Assembly: GCA_019096065.1 (NCBI GenBank)
Contig: JAGUCH010000002.1
Coordinates: 15,946,501-16,010,500, forward strand
Source: Paracyclopina nana
Taxonomy: Eukaryota > Arthropoda > Copepoda > Cyclopoida > Cyclopettidae
Length of the DNA stretch: 64,000 bases
Direction of reading: 5' to 3'
Under the pieces are notes generated by a model. That model was not told the origin of the DNA. It did not search any database and worked only from the letters and a program-made list of their open reading frames with translations. The stretch's first letter is position 1. The number at the start of each line of letters is the position of its first letter. Positions 24,745 through 38,045 of this stretch are shown here, one piece after another. A program made the translations under genes and the position numbers.

Positions 24745-25530
24745 TATTTCATTAATAAAAGTTGTTGTCCTCATCATGTTGAACAAAAAATAAATGGGCA
24801 CAATTTTTGATGGAAGGCTCGTGTGAGCTGCTATTCGCAAAATTTGCATTTGTGCACCCCTCCTTACATGACGCGATAATGTAGTGTTCATGTATGGACA
24901 AAAATTCCGACAAAAATTTCATTAATAGAAAGTGTGCGTCTTGTCCTGTTGAACAAAAAATAAATGGGCACAATTTTTGATGGAGGGCTCGTGTGAGCTG
25001 CTATTCGCAAAATTTGCATTTGTGCACCCCTCCTTACATGACGCGATAATGTAGTGTTCATGTATGGACAAAAATTCCGACAAAAATTTCATTAATAGAA
25101 AGTGTGCGTCTTGTCCTGTTGAACAAAAAATAAATGGGCACAATTTTTGATGGAGGGCTCGTGTGAGCTGCTATTCGCAAAATTTGCATTTGTGCACCCC
25201 TCCTTACATGACGCGATAATGCAGTGTTCATGTATGGACAAAAATTTCGACAAAAATTTCATTAATAGAAAGTGTGCGTCTTGTCCTGTTGAACAAAAAA
25301 TAAATGGGCACATTTTTTGATGGAGGGCTCGTGTGAGCCGCTATTCGCAAAATTTGCATTTGTGCACCCCTCCTTACATGACGCGATAATGCAGTGTTCA
25401 TGTATGGACAAAAATTCCGACAAAAATTTCATTAATAGAAATTGTGCGTCTCGTGATTTTAAGTGAAAAATAACTGGGCACATTTTTTTGTGGAAGGCTT
25501 GTGTGAGCTGCTATTTGCAAAATTCGCATT
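24745..25530. repeat. 170-bp tandem array in the Polinton
   Basis: About 4.6 copies at strict 170-bp spacing (CATTAATAGAAAGTGTGCGT recurs near 24,918, 25,088, 25,258 and 25,428). The four similar 73-codon frames it creates on the minus strand are artefacts: 170 is not a multiple of three, so each copy is read in a different frame. Confidence 0.95.
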
Positions 25531-25855
25531 CGCATTAGTAAAAAAAGGAATATCAACTTTGATCTGCCAATGCTTTTTGAAAAAAAAGAGAGAGTTGATT
25601 AAACAAATCAATGGTCTCTCAATGCACTGGTGGAAAAAAATGGCAACAACAATCAATGAACAACAGTTTTAGGTGATTATCATGTGTGAGGAGGGCAGAT
25701 GTTGACTTGGTGTCCATTGTAATACTGTACACAAAGAGTGAATGAATGAAGCTACTGCTGCTGGCAAGGCTCATTTTTTTAACAATAGTTGTTAGCATAA
25801 GTTTTGGTACCCTGTAAAAAAATGTATTCAAAGCTTTCATCACCCCTAGATTCGT

Positions 25856-28800
25856 ATGGAGAATATTTATGAACACCCCTGGAGGAGGGGGAAAAAAAGG
25901 CCTCTTGAGGAGGAGGAGGTCAATGAAGAAGAGCCTCCTGAAAAGGTCAGAAAAGCAAATGGTCACAATGAGGAAGATGCACCTGTGAGGCAACCTTATG
26001 GTCACCCATGGAGGATACAAGGAGCAGCAAAGCCAGTCCCTTTAATTGACAATTATAGTTGGACACCTAGAATCACTGGGAGGCAAGTGCTATCAATCCA
26101 AGATTTGCAGTCAGTGGAAGATTATGTGAAAACCAGTGATGAGGGAGACATTGTTGGTGTGATACGAAAAACTGAAGCCACAGTGGGGGATGGACTGGCC
26201 ATGAAAGGTTTTATATTCTCTGTCAAACTGCATGTTGCTCCGATTGTAAAGTCCGACTTGAGGTTTCACAATTTGACCTTCATCATTTATGAAATCCTCA
26301 AAATCATATATGATGGTGTCCTGGCCACCAATGGTTCACTGAAATACAAATGCTGTATGGAAGTGTCGCACCCTCAATCTGACCAACCTTTCCAAAGCAG
26401 CATCCAATTGATGAATGAAGAAAACCGCGACACCACCATTTGTGACATTTTGGACCAGCTTCATGCTTGGATACAAAGTGACCGACCAGGGGCAGCCACT
26501 GATTCTTTGATGGTGGAACTGAACTTGGTGGAATCCCACCTTGAGGGTCAGGGTCGATATCTGATGGCCGTCAATGATGCAACTTTACGGCGTAAAAGTT
26601 GTAAGTTGATGTCTCAGCATTTGAGGGATTGTTTAGCTAATCATTGCATTCTTTAATCTTTCAGTTGATGCATACAATGCCAACGGCTCCGTCTTTTATG
26701 TTGACACTGTAAAACATTGCTTCTTTGCTGCCCTTTTCTATGGTCTGAAATACCACCAACACACCCAGGCTCATCGTGTACGCTTGGAAAAGTCGGGTGT
26801 AAAAGAGCTCAAAAAAATTAAAGAGTCCCTAGAGCAACAACAAAGGTTGTTTTGCGAATTGTTGGAAAAGACAGGGGACGATCTGTTGGTGGAAGTGAAG
26901 AACTTCTTCTCCCGATACAAACTGGACATTGAACAATTTGACGCTGGATCAGACGCATTTTTGTCTCTGTTGAGTCAAACTTTTGAAGTCCAAATCTCCA
27001 TTTACGACTCTTCACATCACTACAATCGCATTTCCATAACCCCATCTACTTACAATCCAAAATTACCCCAGATTCATATCCTTCGTACCAGCTACCTTAA
27101 AAACTCAGGCAAATATAAAGAAAAGGAGCTACATTGCCATTACCATGGCATCAGGTCGACCATAAGGGGAATGTTGGGTCAAGATTTTCGCAATTGTCCA
27201 TATTGTGGTAAAAATTACAACATCTCAAATGCAATTCATAGATGTACCGAAAAAAAGCGCTTAACCTGTCACATGTGCATTCGAGTCACCATGTCTCGAG
27301 AAAAGTGGGACAAAATTGCAGAGAGCTCAAAGTTGCATTATTGCATTCAGGACACCAATGATGATCTCCATGTGGAATGTCTGAAATGTGGAAAATTTGC
27401 CAAAGACAACATGTGTCTCACATTTCACCAGGCTAATTGCAATACTGTGCAATGTAAGGAGTGCCATCGATTTGTCCAAAAGAAGGGACGATATCGCAAT
27501 GGATTAGAGGGTTTTGATGGCCAACATTTTGATTGTCGTGAGGTGTTCTGCAATCAATGTCAAGAATATGTTATTGGATTTGATGACCTTAAGAACCATC
27601 AGCACCAATGTTATGTCAAAAGTATCACGAAACCTCCAACCCATCCAGCTGGCATATGTGCTTTTGATTTTGAAACCAGAGCAGACACTGGTTTTGTCTC
27701 AACAGCTGTTATTGTGGGCACCAAACGACCCTATTTTCCTGAAGGGGGAACATTTTTGAAGGCCTTCACAAGTCAAAAAAAGTTTCCCTACACTGTTCCA
27801 GAACATCCATACCCTCTTCTCCATGAGTACAATTATTGCAGCGGCAAGACCCACAAGGTCAAAGAGTCCACAGACATCACTGATGATGTAAACTTGGGTT
27901 TGCGTATGCAGGACATATCAGGTTACCAACACCTTAACCGTTGGTTCCCTTGGCAAAGTCTTTTCCCGGGTAAAAGACCCTTCGATCCTGAAACAGAAAA
28001 GGTGGCTTCTTCTACAGAGGACCATCTACCTAAAGGTCCCTCGCTTGATGTGTGCCCTGATGTGTATTATTTATATCAAGAAATGGCTGAGAATAATAAA
28101 CTCATTGCTATGGAGGGATTCAATTCACGGTTTCCAAGGTTGCGTGGCTTAGGTGAAGTGAGAACTGAGGGATCTGGAAAAAATGAAGTCACGATGGTTT
28201 TGGAACCCCTTCATCCTGATACAGTTAAAGATGGAAGCAAAAACAAGTATAGATATCCATCCCCATTGCCTAACCAACAGAACCCTCAACCCTCTACCAG
28301 CAGCATCATGCCAGTCGATGAGCCTCAACCCTCTACGTCCAAGGAAGACAACCAACTTGGATCCTCCACGTCACAGCAAGTTAATGAACCTCAACCCTCT
28401 ACCTCAAACCGCAGCTTGCAAAACCCAAAATCAAAAAAGTCAAAGACAGGTGTCTTGGCAAATCTTCTTTCCAAAATGTCTGTTGAGCAAGATTTCAACC
28501 TCAATGCAATTGCAGCCTCTGCTGTTGTGTCTGAAGAGGAAGCAAGGCTGCAAGAAGAAGCCTATCAAAAAATGAAAAGCGGCAAAGTTAAGTTGAGACA
28601 TGAAAGAAATCCATTTATTCACTATGAGGCTGAAGAAACTAGAAGCAATGAGGAATCCTTTGAAGACGATGGCACTGATGATGATGATGACATTGATCCT
28701 CAACTCTCTCCAGACCGAAGTGCGGTGGTCGACAGCACAACCACACCACCCAACCTTTCACGTCACTCTAGTCGCTCTGATCTCACCATGTCCTCTATTG

Positions 28801-31800
28801 CAAACATTGGAGGAAATGTTGTGCGCCGAGATGATGCCTTCATATCTGATGACTCCATGGATGAAAATGTGCAGCCATTTGGGGAGTACCAAGTTGAAGA
28901 GCCCACTTGTGAAGCTATGCAGAGGGCTCAACATGAATTAAAGATGAAGAAACAGTACATTTTAGGACATATTTCTCATTTGAGACATGCGGGATCCAAA
29001 GAAGCAAAACATGAAAAGGCTGAACTTGAGAAGATCTATGCCCAGCTTTGTGAACCTGTTGGTGACACGGAACGTGTTAGGATGAAGAATCTTGGTCATC
29101 ATGTACATCAATCTCATGCAAGAGATCCATTCATATGGGAAACCATCGATGAATACGATGCTTTTCCTGGTGGCTATGGTCCATTATGTGAAGGTGAGGA
29201 TCCAGACCCTTTGAGACTGAGATTGCAGAAGGATCATCCATAAAATGTGACGGTGGTCCAACAACGGCTTTTGGCTTTTGCACCCATTGTGTTGCTGGTG
29301 ACAGTCAAGAAGACACAACACCTCCAGAAAAAGCATTGGAACAAGAGGAAAACTGTGTCATTGACGAATTCATCCAGTTCATTTTACATGAACGTTTCAG
29401 AGGCTACTGCTTCATAGGTATGAACCCATTCACCCTCTAAAGGCACTTGGCTTACAAACTTCTTTTTCCACATTTTAGCACATTATGGTAGTGGATTCGA
29501 CTTTTTGTTCCTTGTGAAGAGGTTGTTACGCTTTGGCAATTTTTGCAAAACAATTACCAAGGGAAACAAAGTCATCAGTAAGTCATTGCGTAAAAAACAT
29601 GTGACTTGTGGAGTAAAAAATGATCCATGTCATTTTTTTCCAGGTTTTACTATACCACATTACAACATAACTTTCCTGGATTTCTTCCTTTTCTGCCCCA
29701 CTTCCTTGCGCAATCTCACCCAATCCTTCAACCTCAAGTCTGAGAGCAAAGGCTTCTTTCCTCATACGCTCAATAAAAAAGTCTGGATAACCTTGAGTGT
29801 TCTCATTTGCCACCAAAACACTTTTATGAGCCAGAACTGATGAAGCCGGCTGATCGTGTTACTTTTGAAGAATGGTATGGCAAACATTACAATGATCCAT
29901 TTGTTCTATCCGACCAGCTTCTGCACTATTGTATCCAGGATACAATACTGTTGTATGAAGCATGCTTGGTTTATACAAAGCAGACCATGATTGCTAGCGC
30001 ACAAATCTATGATCAGGTGAAGCAAACTCACCCTGCACAAAAGGAGAATGGTGTCAAATATTTGATTCCTGTTGAGTTGACTGATGAACAACGACCAAAG
30101 CAAACCATTTTTCAAAAGTATGGCGACAAGTGTAAAGATTTGGAAAGAGCCGCCAAGGATGTTATTGCACCCATGAACATTCACCCATTCGGCAAGGGAA
30201 TTGTGACGATTGCCTCTCTAGCCCACACTTTTTTCAGATCCTACTCTCTTCCTGATGACCAAACCTTGCCAGTCATGAAGAAAGACACAATACCGAGCAT
30301 GACATCGCGTACCTCAAAAGCTGAGATTTCATGGTTATACTACCTGAGCAAAACATCTTACCCTCACATCCAATTTGGTTACAATGGTCGACCCCAACGC
30401 AAAATTGAATTCAGCGTTGATGAATATTATTATGTGGACGGCTATTGTCCCATCACTCATACCGCAGCTGAATTTCTAGGTAATTGCATTGAGCTTTTAG
30501 ACCATGGTGGTCCTCATGGTGTCTCTGTAGGTTGTTATACGCACGGTTGCAAAGATTGTATGCCTGACATGTCAAAGTTCTCTCGCTACGGCATTACATT
30601 TGCTGATGCGGAATACAAATGTAGGAAAAAACTTCAACGACTCCGAGACCATGCTGACATTCATAATGTCATTTACATTTGGGAGTGTCAATTCAGCAAG
30701 CTGCTTGCGCAGGACCCAAAGGCAAAAGCTATTGTCGATCAGTTGGAATGGTCAAACATACCTCAAAAGCTTTCGCTGAGGGAAGGGTACCGGTAAGCAA
30801 GGACACCACCAAGTTAGGTTCTCATTCAACTTTGTTTTCATTTCCATTTAGCGGAGGGCAATCTGGACCCCTCAGTTTATATTTCGACACCAAGGAAATT
30901 GCTGAGAAACTGTCACAGTTTCATGGTCGCCCCATTGAGGAACAACCTGCTGTGTTTGTCGATTTCACCTCCCAATACCCAAGTACAATTACAAAACCCC
31001 ATTTAGGTGCATACACCAATCCCATCGACTACGTAAAGATTCCTCATGGTCCTGAGACCACCTTGTGGGGTAGCAATTGTGTTTCCACATGTGATGACAG
31101 CTGCTCTCTAGCGCACACTTGCTCAGAGGATTGTAAGCTCATATGTCGAGTCGCTAGAAAGGCCAAGAAGAAAGACAATCACCAGTGTAGTGATGCGTGC
31201 AATCTCATATGTCTCTTGAAGGGTGAACTTAACGCTCGGAAATGTGGTCGTCGTGATCCACACGTTTGTCTGGAAGGTGTCGAATGTACATCTGTCTGCG
31301 ATAAACACCACCCTCCAGACGACTGGGGAAAGGCTCCTAGCATGATTCAGGTCAAGATTCTCCCTCCAAGACAACTCAGAGCACCTCTTCTTCGAGTGAC
31401 AATCACCAAGAATGGTAATCACCTCATTGTTGTGAATGTAACAATTGTATTTCATGTAGCCCCTTGTATGTATAGGTGAACAGCGTACAGTCACCCCCTT
31501 ATGTCTCAAGTGTGCACAGACCAAGTCGGCATTTGAAGGCTCAGTTGAATGTAACCACTCTGATGAAGAACGTGCCTTTGAAAGTGTTTACACAGGTAGT
31601 GAGCTGAAGTATGCCATCACGCAACAAGGGTATAAAGTCCTTAAGGTGTCAGCCATTGTATATTATCCCGCCTATCGTATGGATCTGTTCTGGAATATTT
31701 TGGCTTACTTTTCAAAACTTAAGATCTGTTCAAAAGGATGGCCAAGGGACAACATGACAATGGAGGAAAAAAGAGCCTATGTCGAAGAACTGAGACGAGA

Positions 31801-33025
31801 AACCGGTTTTTTTGACATTGTTGAGGCTGATATTGTTTTCAGTCCAGCCAATGTAACCATTGCAAAACTCATCATCAATTCCCTCCTTGGTAAGACTGAT
31901 TCAAAATTATCTCTCATATTGCGCCCAATGTGATCTTGTAGGAAAACATGGTCAGCTCAATGATGGACATTTTCGGGAAATTGTGACCAGCATGGCACAA
32001 TTCATTGAATTGTGTCAAGCACCTGACAAGCAAATGAAGTTTTATCGTCTTTGTTCACCAAATACAGCGATGGTTACGATGGCACCGATCAAAGAGTATC
32101 AACAACCCTTTCGTCATGGGTGTTTACTCATTGCTGCCCAGACAACAGCTCACGGAAGGATAATGTTGAGCGATCTTGTTACTAAAGCGGAAAAGTCGGG
32201 GTAAGCCACTTGACGTTAAAAGGTACATCAAGCCATCCTCATGCAGCTTTTTTAGATACTTGTGCGCCTACAATGATACTGATTCAGCCTTACTTTGTCC
32301 TATACAACCCAACCCATTGCCTTTGGAAAACTTTTGTCGCCTTGGTGAACGCTTTGGGTCGTTGAAGGTTTGTAAATACTCGAGGCCAACACTCATTTAT
32401 TGATTCTCTACTTTTATCCCCTTAGATTGAGCATAAAAATATCACCAGATTTTATGCTCAACAAAGCAAAACCTACCTTTTAAAAATTGAGAATCCTGGA
32501 GAGGAAGCACGCATTCTTACAAAATGTAAGGGCTTCTCAATGATCCATGCAGTTTTTCCTGAAAAAGATCGTGAGATGACTTTTCAAAACTTACTCATCG
32601 AAGCGCTTGAACCATCAGCCAAAGATTCCAGACCTTACGTAGCACTGCAACAACGAAGGTTGCACATCGATCCCAAAAGTCTCTTGCCTTGCACTATGCG
32701 TGAGACCATTAAGCGTCTCCGATTAGTTGGCCCTCAGTCACTCATCGACATCAAAAATTGGGTCACTTTTGATGCTGTGCCGCCCCCTCTCACACATCAA
32801 CATTCAACAATCGAGCGGATTCCCCCTGTGGCCAATGAGGCGTCATGTGCTCATCGCACTACAGATGTGCCAGCCAATCCTGTAGACGAACATGGGAGCC
32901 AAACTGTCAACGAGGGTGACGATGATCATGCTCAGCTGCTCCAGAGAGCAAAAGTGCACGCCATTCTCCCGTGTTACCCTTATGGCTATGTACAAACACA
33001 ACCTAATGCATTCATAGAACTATAA
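25856..33025 (+). CDS. Polinton protein-primed DNA polymerase B region
   Basis: A series of plus-strand open blocks covers the family B polymerase. Seen in order: an N-terminal region with two HPWR motifs; a Cys/His-rich zinc-ribbon-like region at about 27,120-27,620; exonuclease motif I (CAFDFETRAD, about 27,660); a long Ser/Pro/acidic insert with repeated EPQPSTS; exonuclease II (HYGSGFDFLFL, about 29,480); exonuclease III (YCIQDTILLYEA, about 29,925); polymerase motif A (VDFTSQYPSTI, about 30,960); motif B (AKLIINSLLGK, about 31,865); and motif C (NDTDSALLC, about 32,275). These place it in the protein-primed group that copies Polintons from a terminal protein. Gaps between blocks are compatible with the short introns seen in some Polintons. 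Confidence 0.93.
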
Positions 33026-33802
33026 GAAATACAGGTGTAAATAATTCACAATCATGATCCAATCATAAAGACAGAAATGATACCATATTGCGAGTCTTGT
33101 CAGAATGGATTAATTTTCTTACCTTTACTATCGCAGGGTGCGATTGATGCCCTGCCGCTCAAGTCAAAGTAGGGGAGTCAGCGCTGTCATCTCAGCAACA
33201 GGGCTTATTCAGCTGATGTCGCAGCCCACTAGTTGTTGCATGGGAGTGAGTTGCATTCTGTAGAGGGTCGCTTGCATCATGGTTTGCTATGTTGATGCAA
33301 GAAGAAATCTCATTGATAGAAATGTAGTTGCGATACTGAAGCATTGAAAATATCCCTTCGCAGTGTGCCAAAATTGATAATTTATTTGTATTAATGGATG
33401 TGGACCCCTATATTACTTTACTACGATAATGTTTCATCTGCTTCAATTGAGGTTTAGTCAAGGTCGTAGCCTGAAAAGGAAAAAATAGAATATTTCAAAC
33501 ATGAAATGCAACATCATTTTCAGAAAATGAATGTCAATTTTTGGAAATGTAACATCACAGTTTGAAAACAACACACGACAAACGCATTTGTGCTTGAGGC
33601 GTGATCTGGTTTCAACAAGGAAAATCAGCATTGTCAAGTAATGACTTTTTTAACATGGTCGGGTCACAGCGAGCTATAGTGCTCAGCTGTACTATGCTTG
33701 TGGGAAACCTACTGAAGCCACCTAACAAGAGCTGCTAGTCAGCGTACTCAGCTTAATCTGACCTATTTAGTTTACTATGCTACATGCATGGATGGGACAT
33801 TT
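33026..33802. other. Polinton spacer, no gene seen
   Basis: AT-rich sequence between the polymerase region and the minus-strand membrane protein. No structure could be supported. Confidence 0.5.
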
Positions 33803-34939
33803 TCATGACTTGCAGAGTACGCTTGGCAAAAAAGAATGCCTTGAAATATTACCTTGCTTTGCCATGCGAATTTTTGCCGCCTTGACAATATCGAGCAAGA
33901 GGCTGTCAGATGCCACAGATTTCTCCGCGCAGGCTGGCAAAGGCGAGGCAAACGCGATCATGGGCGGTGGTGGGGGAGGCGGAAGAGGAGGACGTTGTTG
34001 TGGGCGCTGCTGCTCTAGTTTCCCACCTGTTGGTGGCGGAGGGAGACGGGGTTTTAGTGGTCTGACGGGGGTGGAAGAGAAGGGGTCGGCTTTGGGTTTG
34101 TTTTGGGGTTTTGTCTTAAAGACAATATCGGTGTCGACCCGCCACAAAATGGGCGAGGGTTGCTTGACCCTATCTTTTTTCGCGTGATCGCCGTCATCGT
34201 TGCCGTCATTGTTGCTGTCATCGTCGTCGTTGTCGTCATCATCGCACGCACCGGATCGGGAGGTGCTCGTCCATCTCGGGTAGAGGTTCTCGACCAAGTC
34301 ATCGGTCACGTTCATCTTTCGCAACCGTTGCAATTCGTTCTTGGGCACGCTTCGTTCGAGGAGGTGTGACAGTATTTTAATCGAGTTGTCAACATCCTTT
34401 TCCAGCTGTCGCCTTCGGATCAATTGAAAAACATTGACGATCGCCGAGACGAGGATTCCGATGGACAAAACAATCGTCAGCACCAGGTTTGTGACCTGCT
34501 CAACGTAAAGCGACCACTGGTCGATATCGTTCGTGGGGGAAGGGGTGGAGGAGGGGCGGAAGGGGGTGGTGGATGTCGACAGACTGTCGTCAGGGGTGGA
34601 TGGGGTTGTTGTGGATGAGGTGGTCGTAGGAGGGGAGGTGGTCGTAGGAGGGGAGGTGGTGGAGGGTTGGTCGGTGGTCGTGGGGCGTGGGGTGGGCCAG
34701 ATTGTGGCAGGAATATCCGGTCCGAAGCAGTGGCAATCGACCTCCGTGAAGCATACGGTACCATACGACACATTCACGGAATGGCCAGCACAAACGCCTA
34801 GATTGAATGACTCCGTGCACTGATGCTTGTAACACATCGACTTGGGCCCTGCCTGGTAACAGAATCCTTCGTTAACCAGGATTTTAGTGTTACATTCGAC
34901 ACGTCCTGTGAGGAAAAAAAGGGTGCAAAAATTGGTCAT
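33803..34939 (-). CDS. Polinton ORF, type I membrane protein with mucin-like stalk
   Basis: A single 378-codon frame. A short hydrophobic start (FCTLFFLTG) is followed by a Cys-rich ectodomain of about 80 residues (CYQAG, CYKHQC, CAGHSVNVSYGTVC, CHCFG). Next comes a Thr/Pro/Ser stalk (PSTTSPPTTTSPPTTTSSTT) typical of O-glycosylated mucins. One transmembrane helix (LVLTIVLSIGILVSAIVNVF) is followed by basic residues and a long cytoplasmic tail with Asp/Asn and poly-Pro runs. The architecture is that of a virion or cell-surface glycoprotein. I do not recognise the family, and nothing here shows fusion activity. Confidence 0.72.
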   Translation of the reverse strand: MTNFCTLFFLTGRVECNTKILVNEGFCYQAGPKSMCYKHQCTESFNLGVCAGHSVNVSYGTVCFTEVDCHCFGPDIPATIWPTPRPTTTDQPSTTSPPTTTSPPTTTSSTTTPSTPDDSLSTSTTPFRPSSTPSPTNDIDQWSLYVEQVTNLVLTIVLSIGILVSAIVNVFQLIRRRQLEKDVDNSIKILSHLLERSVPKNELQRLRKMNVTDDLVENLYPRWTSTSRSGACDDDDNDDDDSNNDGNDDGDHAKKDRVKQPSPILWRVDTDIVFKTKPQNKPKADPFSSTPVRPLKPRLPPPPTGGKLEQQRPQQRPPLPPPPPPPMIAFASPLPACAEKSVASDSLLLDIVKAAKIRMAKQGNISRHSFLPSVLCKS

Positions 34940-35169
34940 GCGGTTCCCGACTCAAGAGTAGTGTAGCGTCCTGGCCTGGGGGTCACCCATCATCGTATCA
35001 TGTAGTGATATCATCAGTAAAGGAAATAAACTAAACGCGGGAGTATGTGGTGTTTTGCGGTCCAAAGACCTATTGCAGACCCGTCCCTGTCAGCCTAGAT
35101 AGCTTGATAGGCCACACTTGTATATCTCAACCTACTACACCGTGAGGGCGTGTCTTTTCTCCCCCCTCA

Positions 35170-35622
35170 ATGATCTCCTACCGTCCTGAGCTCATCAAAC
35201 CCTATAAAAAGAAGTCCACTAAACCTCTAGGGGCTCAGTTGCTCCCTAGCTTTGATCAATCGATGAAGCTTACATTATATCTACCCACCCAAGCATCACG
35301 ACTCAGTCATAGTGGTGGTAAAACATTTACATTCAATAAAAGTAACCATTCATCAGGGTGTGCTTTTTTGATACCTCGACCTGTCTTTTTATCACCCTGC
35401 ATCAAGTGTAAGCCTGCTAAACTTCTCCATCACCTTGAAAAGGAATCTACCATTTTAAAGTCGGTGGAAACTACCAAAGTCCTTGAAGAATCAGTTAAGT
35501 CTGACATTGCACCTTTCTCTAATTCATCAAAACAGAAGTTAGCTACGCAAGAGTCTCCTGGCGTCACCTCAAAGCGTCTCAAAGCTTGTTCCGCTGGACC
35601 TGCCGATATTTTCAGCTTATAA
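35170..35622 (+). CDS. Polinton ORF of unknown function upstream of the capsid gene
   Basis: A 150-codon frame ending directly before the capsid ATG (its TAA is followed at once by ATGGATGCC). It is basic and Ser/Lys-rich (PYKKKSTKPLGAQLLPSF, SKQKLATQESPG), with no membrane segment and no recognised domain. Its position suggests a small virion or morphogenesis protein, but that is inference. Confidence 0.6.
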   Translation: MISYRPELIKPYKKKSTKPLGAQLLPSFDQSMKLTLYLPTQASRLSHSGGKTFTFNKSNHSSGCAFLIPRPVFLSPCIKCKPAKLLHHLEKESTILKSVETTKVLEESVKSDIAPFSNSSKQKLATQESPGVTSKRLKACSAGPADIFSL

Positions 35623-37088
35623 ATGGATGCCCTTTTATCAAATATTCAACCAACGACACAGCTCATCACCACCAATGATGATGTTATCAGTTTTCAACCA
35701 CCTAAAACAGATTCTCGCTACTTATCCAACAATTACTCAGTTTTATCGCCTCAAGAACCTGTGACCCCTACTGGAAGCACCTACAACTTTGAATTACAGT
35801 CATGTCTTCTTCCCCGCTACACGCACATCAATCAGTTGTACTGTTCGATTGGAGTCAGTTTGGTAAAAAAAGAAGAGGGTGACACCGATTTCAAACCTGT
35901 GAAAGATGAAGACAATGTGGCACCATGCGCCTTCTTATTAGATTCCTTCTTCTCACAAGTTGACATTTTCCTTAATGATCGATGTGTCACAAGTGCAAAT
36001 AGCTATCGGGACATCTCCAGCGTACTTGCCAAGAGATTATTTTTTGGAAAAGCTGCAACGGAGACCTTTCTTAGTACGGAATGTTGCGATCCAGACACTG
36101 CAGAGGCTGATGGAACAATTCCAATTGCCAACAAGGGTTTTGGAAAGCGTCTTTTGACATTTGCTGACAGCAAGAACACTGGAAAGGCTCCGATTGTGTA
36201 CTTATTAGGTAATGAGTCTATCATTTTGCTTGATGATGAAGCTCCTATTTTTTTCTAGGTTGTATTGGACACGAATTGAGTTCGTTAAACGAACCCTTGT
36301 TGAACAATGTAAAGATAAATTTACGTTTTGTCAGAAACTCAGCTTCAAAGATATTGATGACAGGTCCAGCCAGTCCAGCACAAGTATCTGATTATGAAAC
36401 CCCAAAAGCGGAATTTCAGCTCCATTTGCATCATTTTGCGGTGCTGTTACAAAGACCCCTAGTCTCTGAATCCTTGTTTGCTCACCATACAAAAATGCTT
36501 GCCAAAACACCAGCAAAGTATACGTTCACCAAGACAGAATGTGTGTGGTCTCTAGTTCCATCAAATATTACGACATTTCAAACTTCAGACTTATTCAGTG
36601 CCAACTCGGGTTTGCCCGCCAAGATTTTCACCGTCATCTATTCAAATGAAAGATTGAATGGAAGCCTCAGACACAATCTCCATTATTATGAACGCCCTGA
36701 ACATCTAGAATCAATTGGACTGTTTTTGGATTCTCAACCAGTGAATACGTTTACTGTTCCGCAATGTGACACCATGTCAAATGGTTTAAATGTATTTTTG
36801 TACAATCAGTTGTTTCAAGTCATGCAAAGTTTGTATTCTTTGCAACCCCCCAACATCACCTATGACAAATTTTGTACAGATACCTTCATATTTGCTCAAG
36901 ATCTGAGTGCAAGTCGTTACACCAATGATGAGACGCTACCTCTACTGGCATCAGGTAGTCTGAGGTTGCGTTTAACATTTTCTAAACCAACAACAGCTCC
37001 GATGCATATCCTGTGCTTTGGGATATCGCCCTCCATGATGACCATTGATGCTAATAGAGTTGTATCGATAAGTAGCCATGGGACATGA
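35623..37088 (+). CDS. Polinton major capsid protein (double jelly-roll)
   Basis: Two adjoining open blocks. The first has the capsid landmarks LLDSFFSQVDIFLNDRCVTS and a following YRD segment, matching the Polinton pattern of SLFSQVDVxLNG with a YPYRA-type segment. The second begins with a LLNNVKINLRFVRN strand and holds conserved later features (LPAKIFTVIYSN, GSLRHNLHYYE). These fit the double jelly-roll capsid of adeno-like and PRD1-like viruses. It is followed closely by the packaging ATPase, the usual morphogenesis order. Confidence 0.85.
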
Positions 37089-37150
37089 CAATAAATAAAT
37101 AGTAGAACATGTTGAATAGAATATCAGTCTTGTTTTGACCGTGGAATGGT

Positions 37151-38045
37151 ATGGACGCTTCATTGAGTAAAAACACCTTAAAATTAAGACATCCTTATCG
37201 AGTGAGTCAAGCTTATTTTTTTTGCGGCAACCTGCTAACGACTAATCTTGTCTCAATTTACAGTTATTGCTCTTCGGACCTTCAGGTAGCCTACTTTAAG
37301 AAAAATATTTGTATTTCAACGTGTGGTGTATATAGGCGTGGGCAAAACAACATTGATCGCCTCATTGTTGAGACAACATCGCGCAGCTACAACAGATGCT
37401 CAACCCTTATTATGTATTTATTGTTATCGCACCGTGGGAATAAGTGGTATTGAAGGTGTGGAATTGAAACTTCACCAGGGGATTCCTGCGGTGGATGACC
37501 TATTGCGTGTTGATCGTGAGGGAAGGAGCCTCACTGTAGTTTTTGATGATCTCTATTCTAACTTGATGAATTTGAAAAAGGAAGAACAAGATGACTATCT
37601 AAATCTTATCACAGATAAGGCTAGAAAGTTTGAAATTAATTGTAAGTATGCCCCACAGTGTTTTGCTGCCAATGGTTGACAAGAGGCCTTTTTTTGTTAC
37701 AGTGATTTTTACCGTGCAAAACTTATTTCCTTCAAACCCCTTGATGCGAGTGCTGTTCAAAAACGCAACAGCCTTAGTCATTTACAACTTTCCTACGGAT
37801 GAGCTTGCCGTTCGCTGCTTGATGGGACGTTTGCAGTCGGGGCAGGCAAAAACACTTGTTCAAGCCTTGCACCACTCAAATTCGCTTGAAAAATACTCAG
37901 GATATCTCTTTGTGGATTGTCATCCCCATAATAAGAATACTGTTTTTAAGTTCAGAAACTTTGTATACCCCCTGGGCAAACAACGTCCTGCGGAAGACAC
38001 GCCACTTTCCCCAGAAAGACTTTTTGTCTACAGTTGCACACCATC
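37151..38045 (+). CDS. Polinton genome-packaging ATPase (FtsK/HerA type)
   Basis: Open blocks encode a P-loop (VGKTTLIASLL), a Walker B strand (SLTVVFDDLYSNL) and a downstream FPTDELAVRCLMGRL segment. The order capsid-ATPase is that of Polinton morphogenesis modules. The extent is approximate because the region is in several blocks. Confidence 0.82.

Noticed and set aside
24670-25483. Four near-identical 73-residue frames as a small gene family
   Set aside because: They are produced by a 170-bp tandem repeat, whose length is not a multiple of three, so the frames are not a coherent coding array.
34424-34835. Pro-rich and Gly-rich frames opposite or beside the membrane protein
   Set aside because: They are other-frame shadows of the Thr/Pro-rich stalk.
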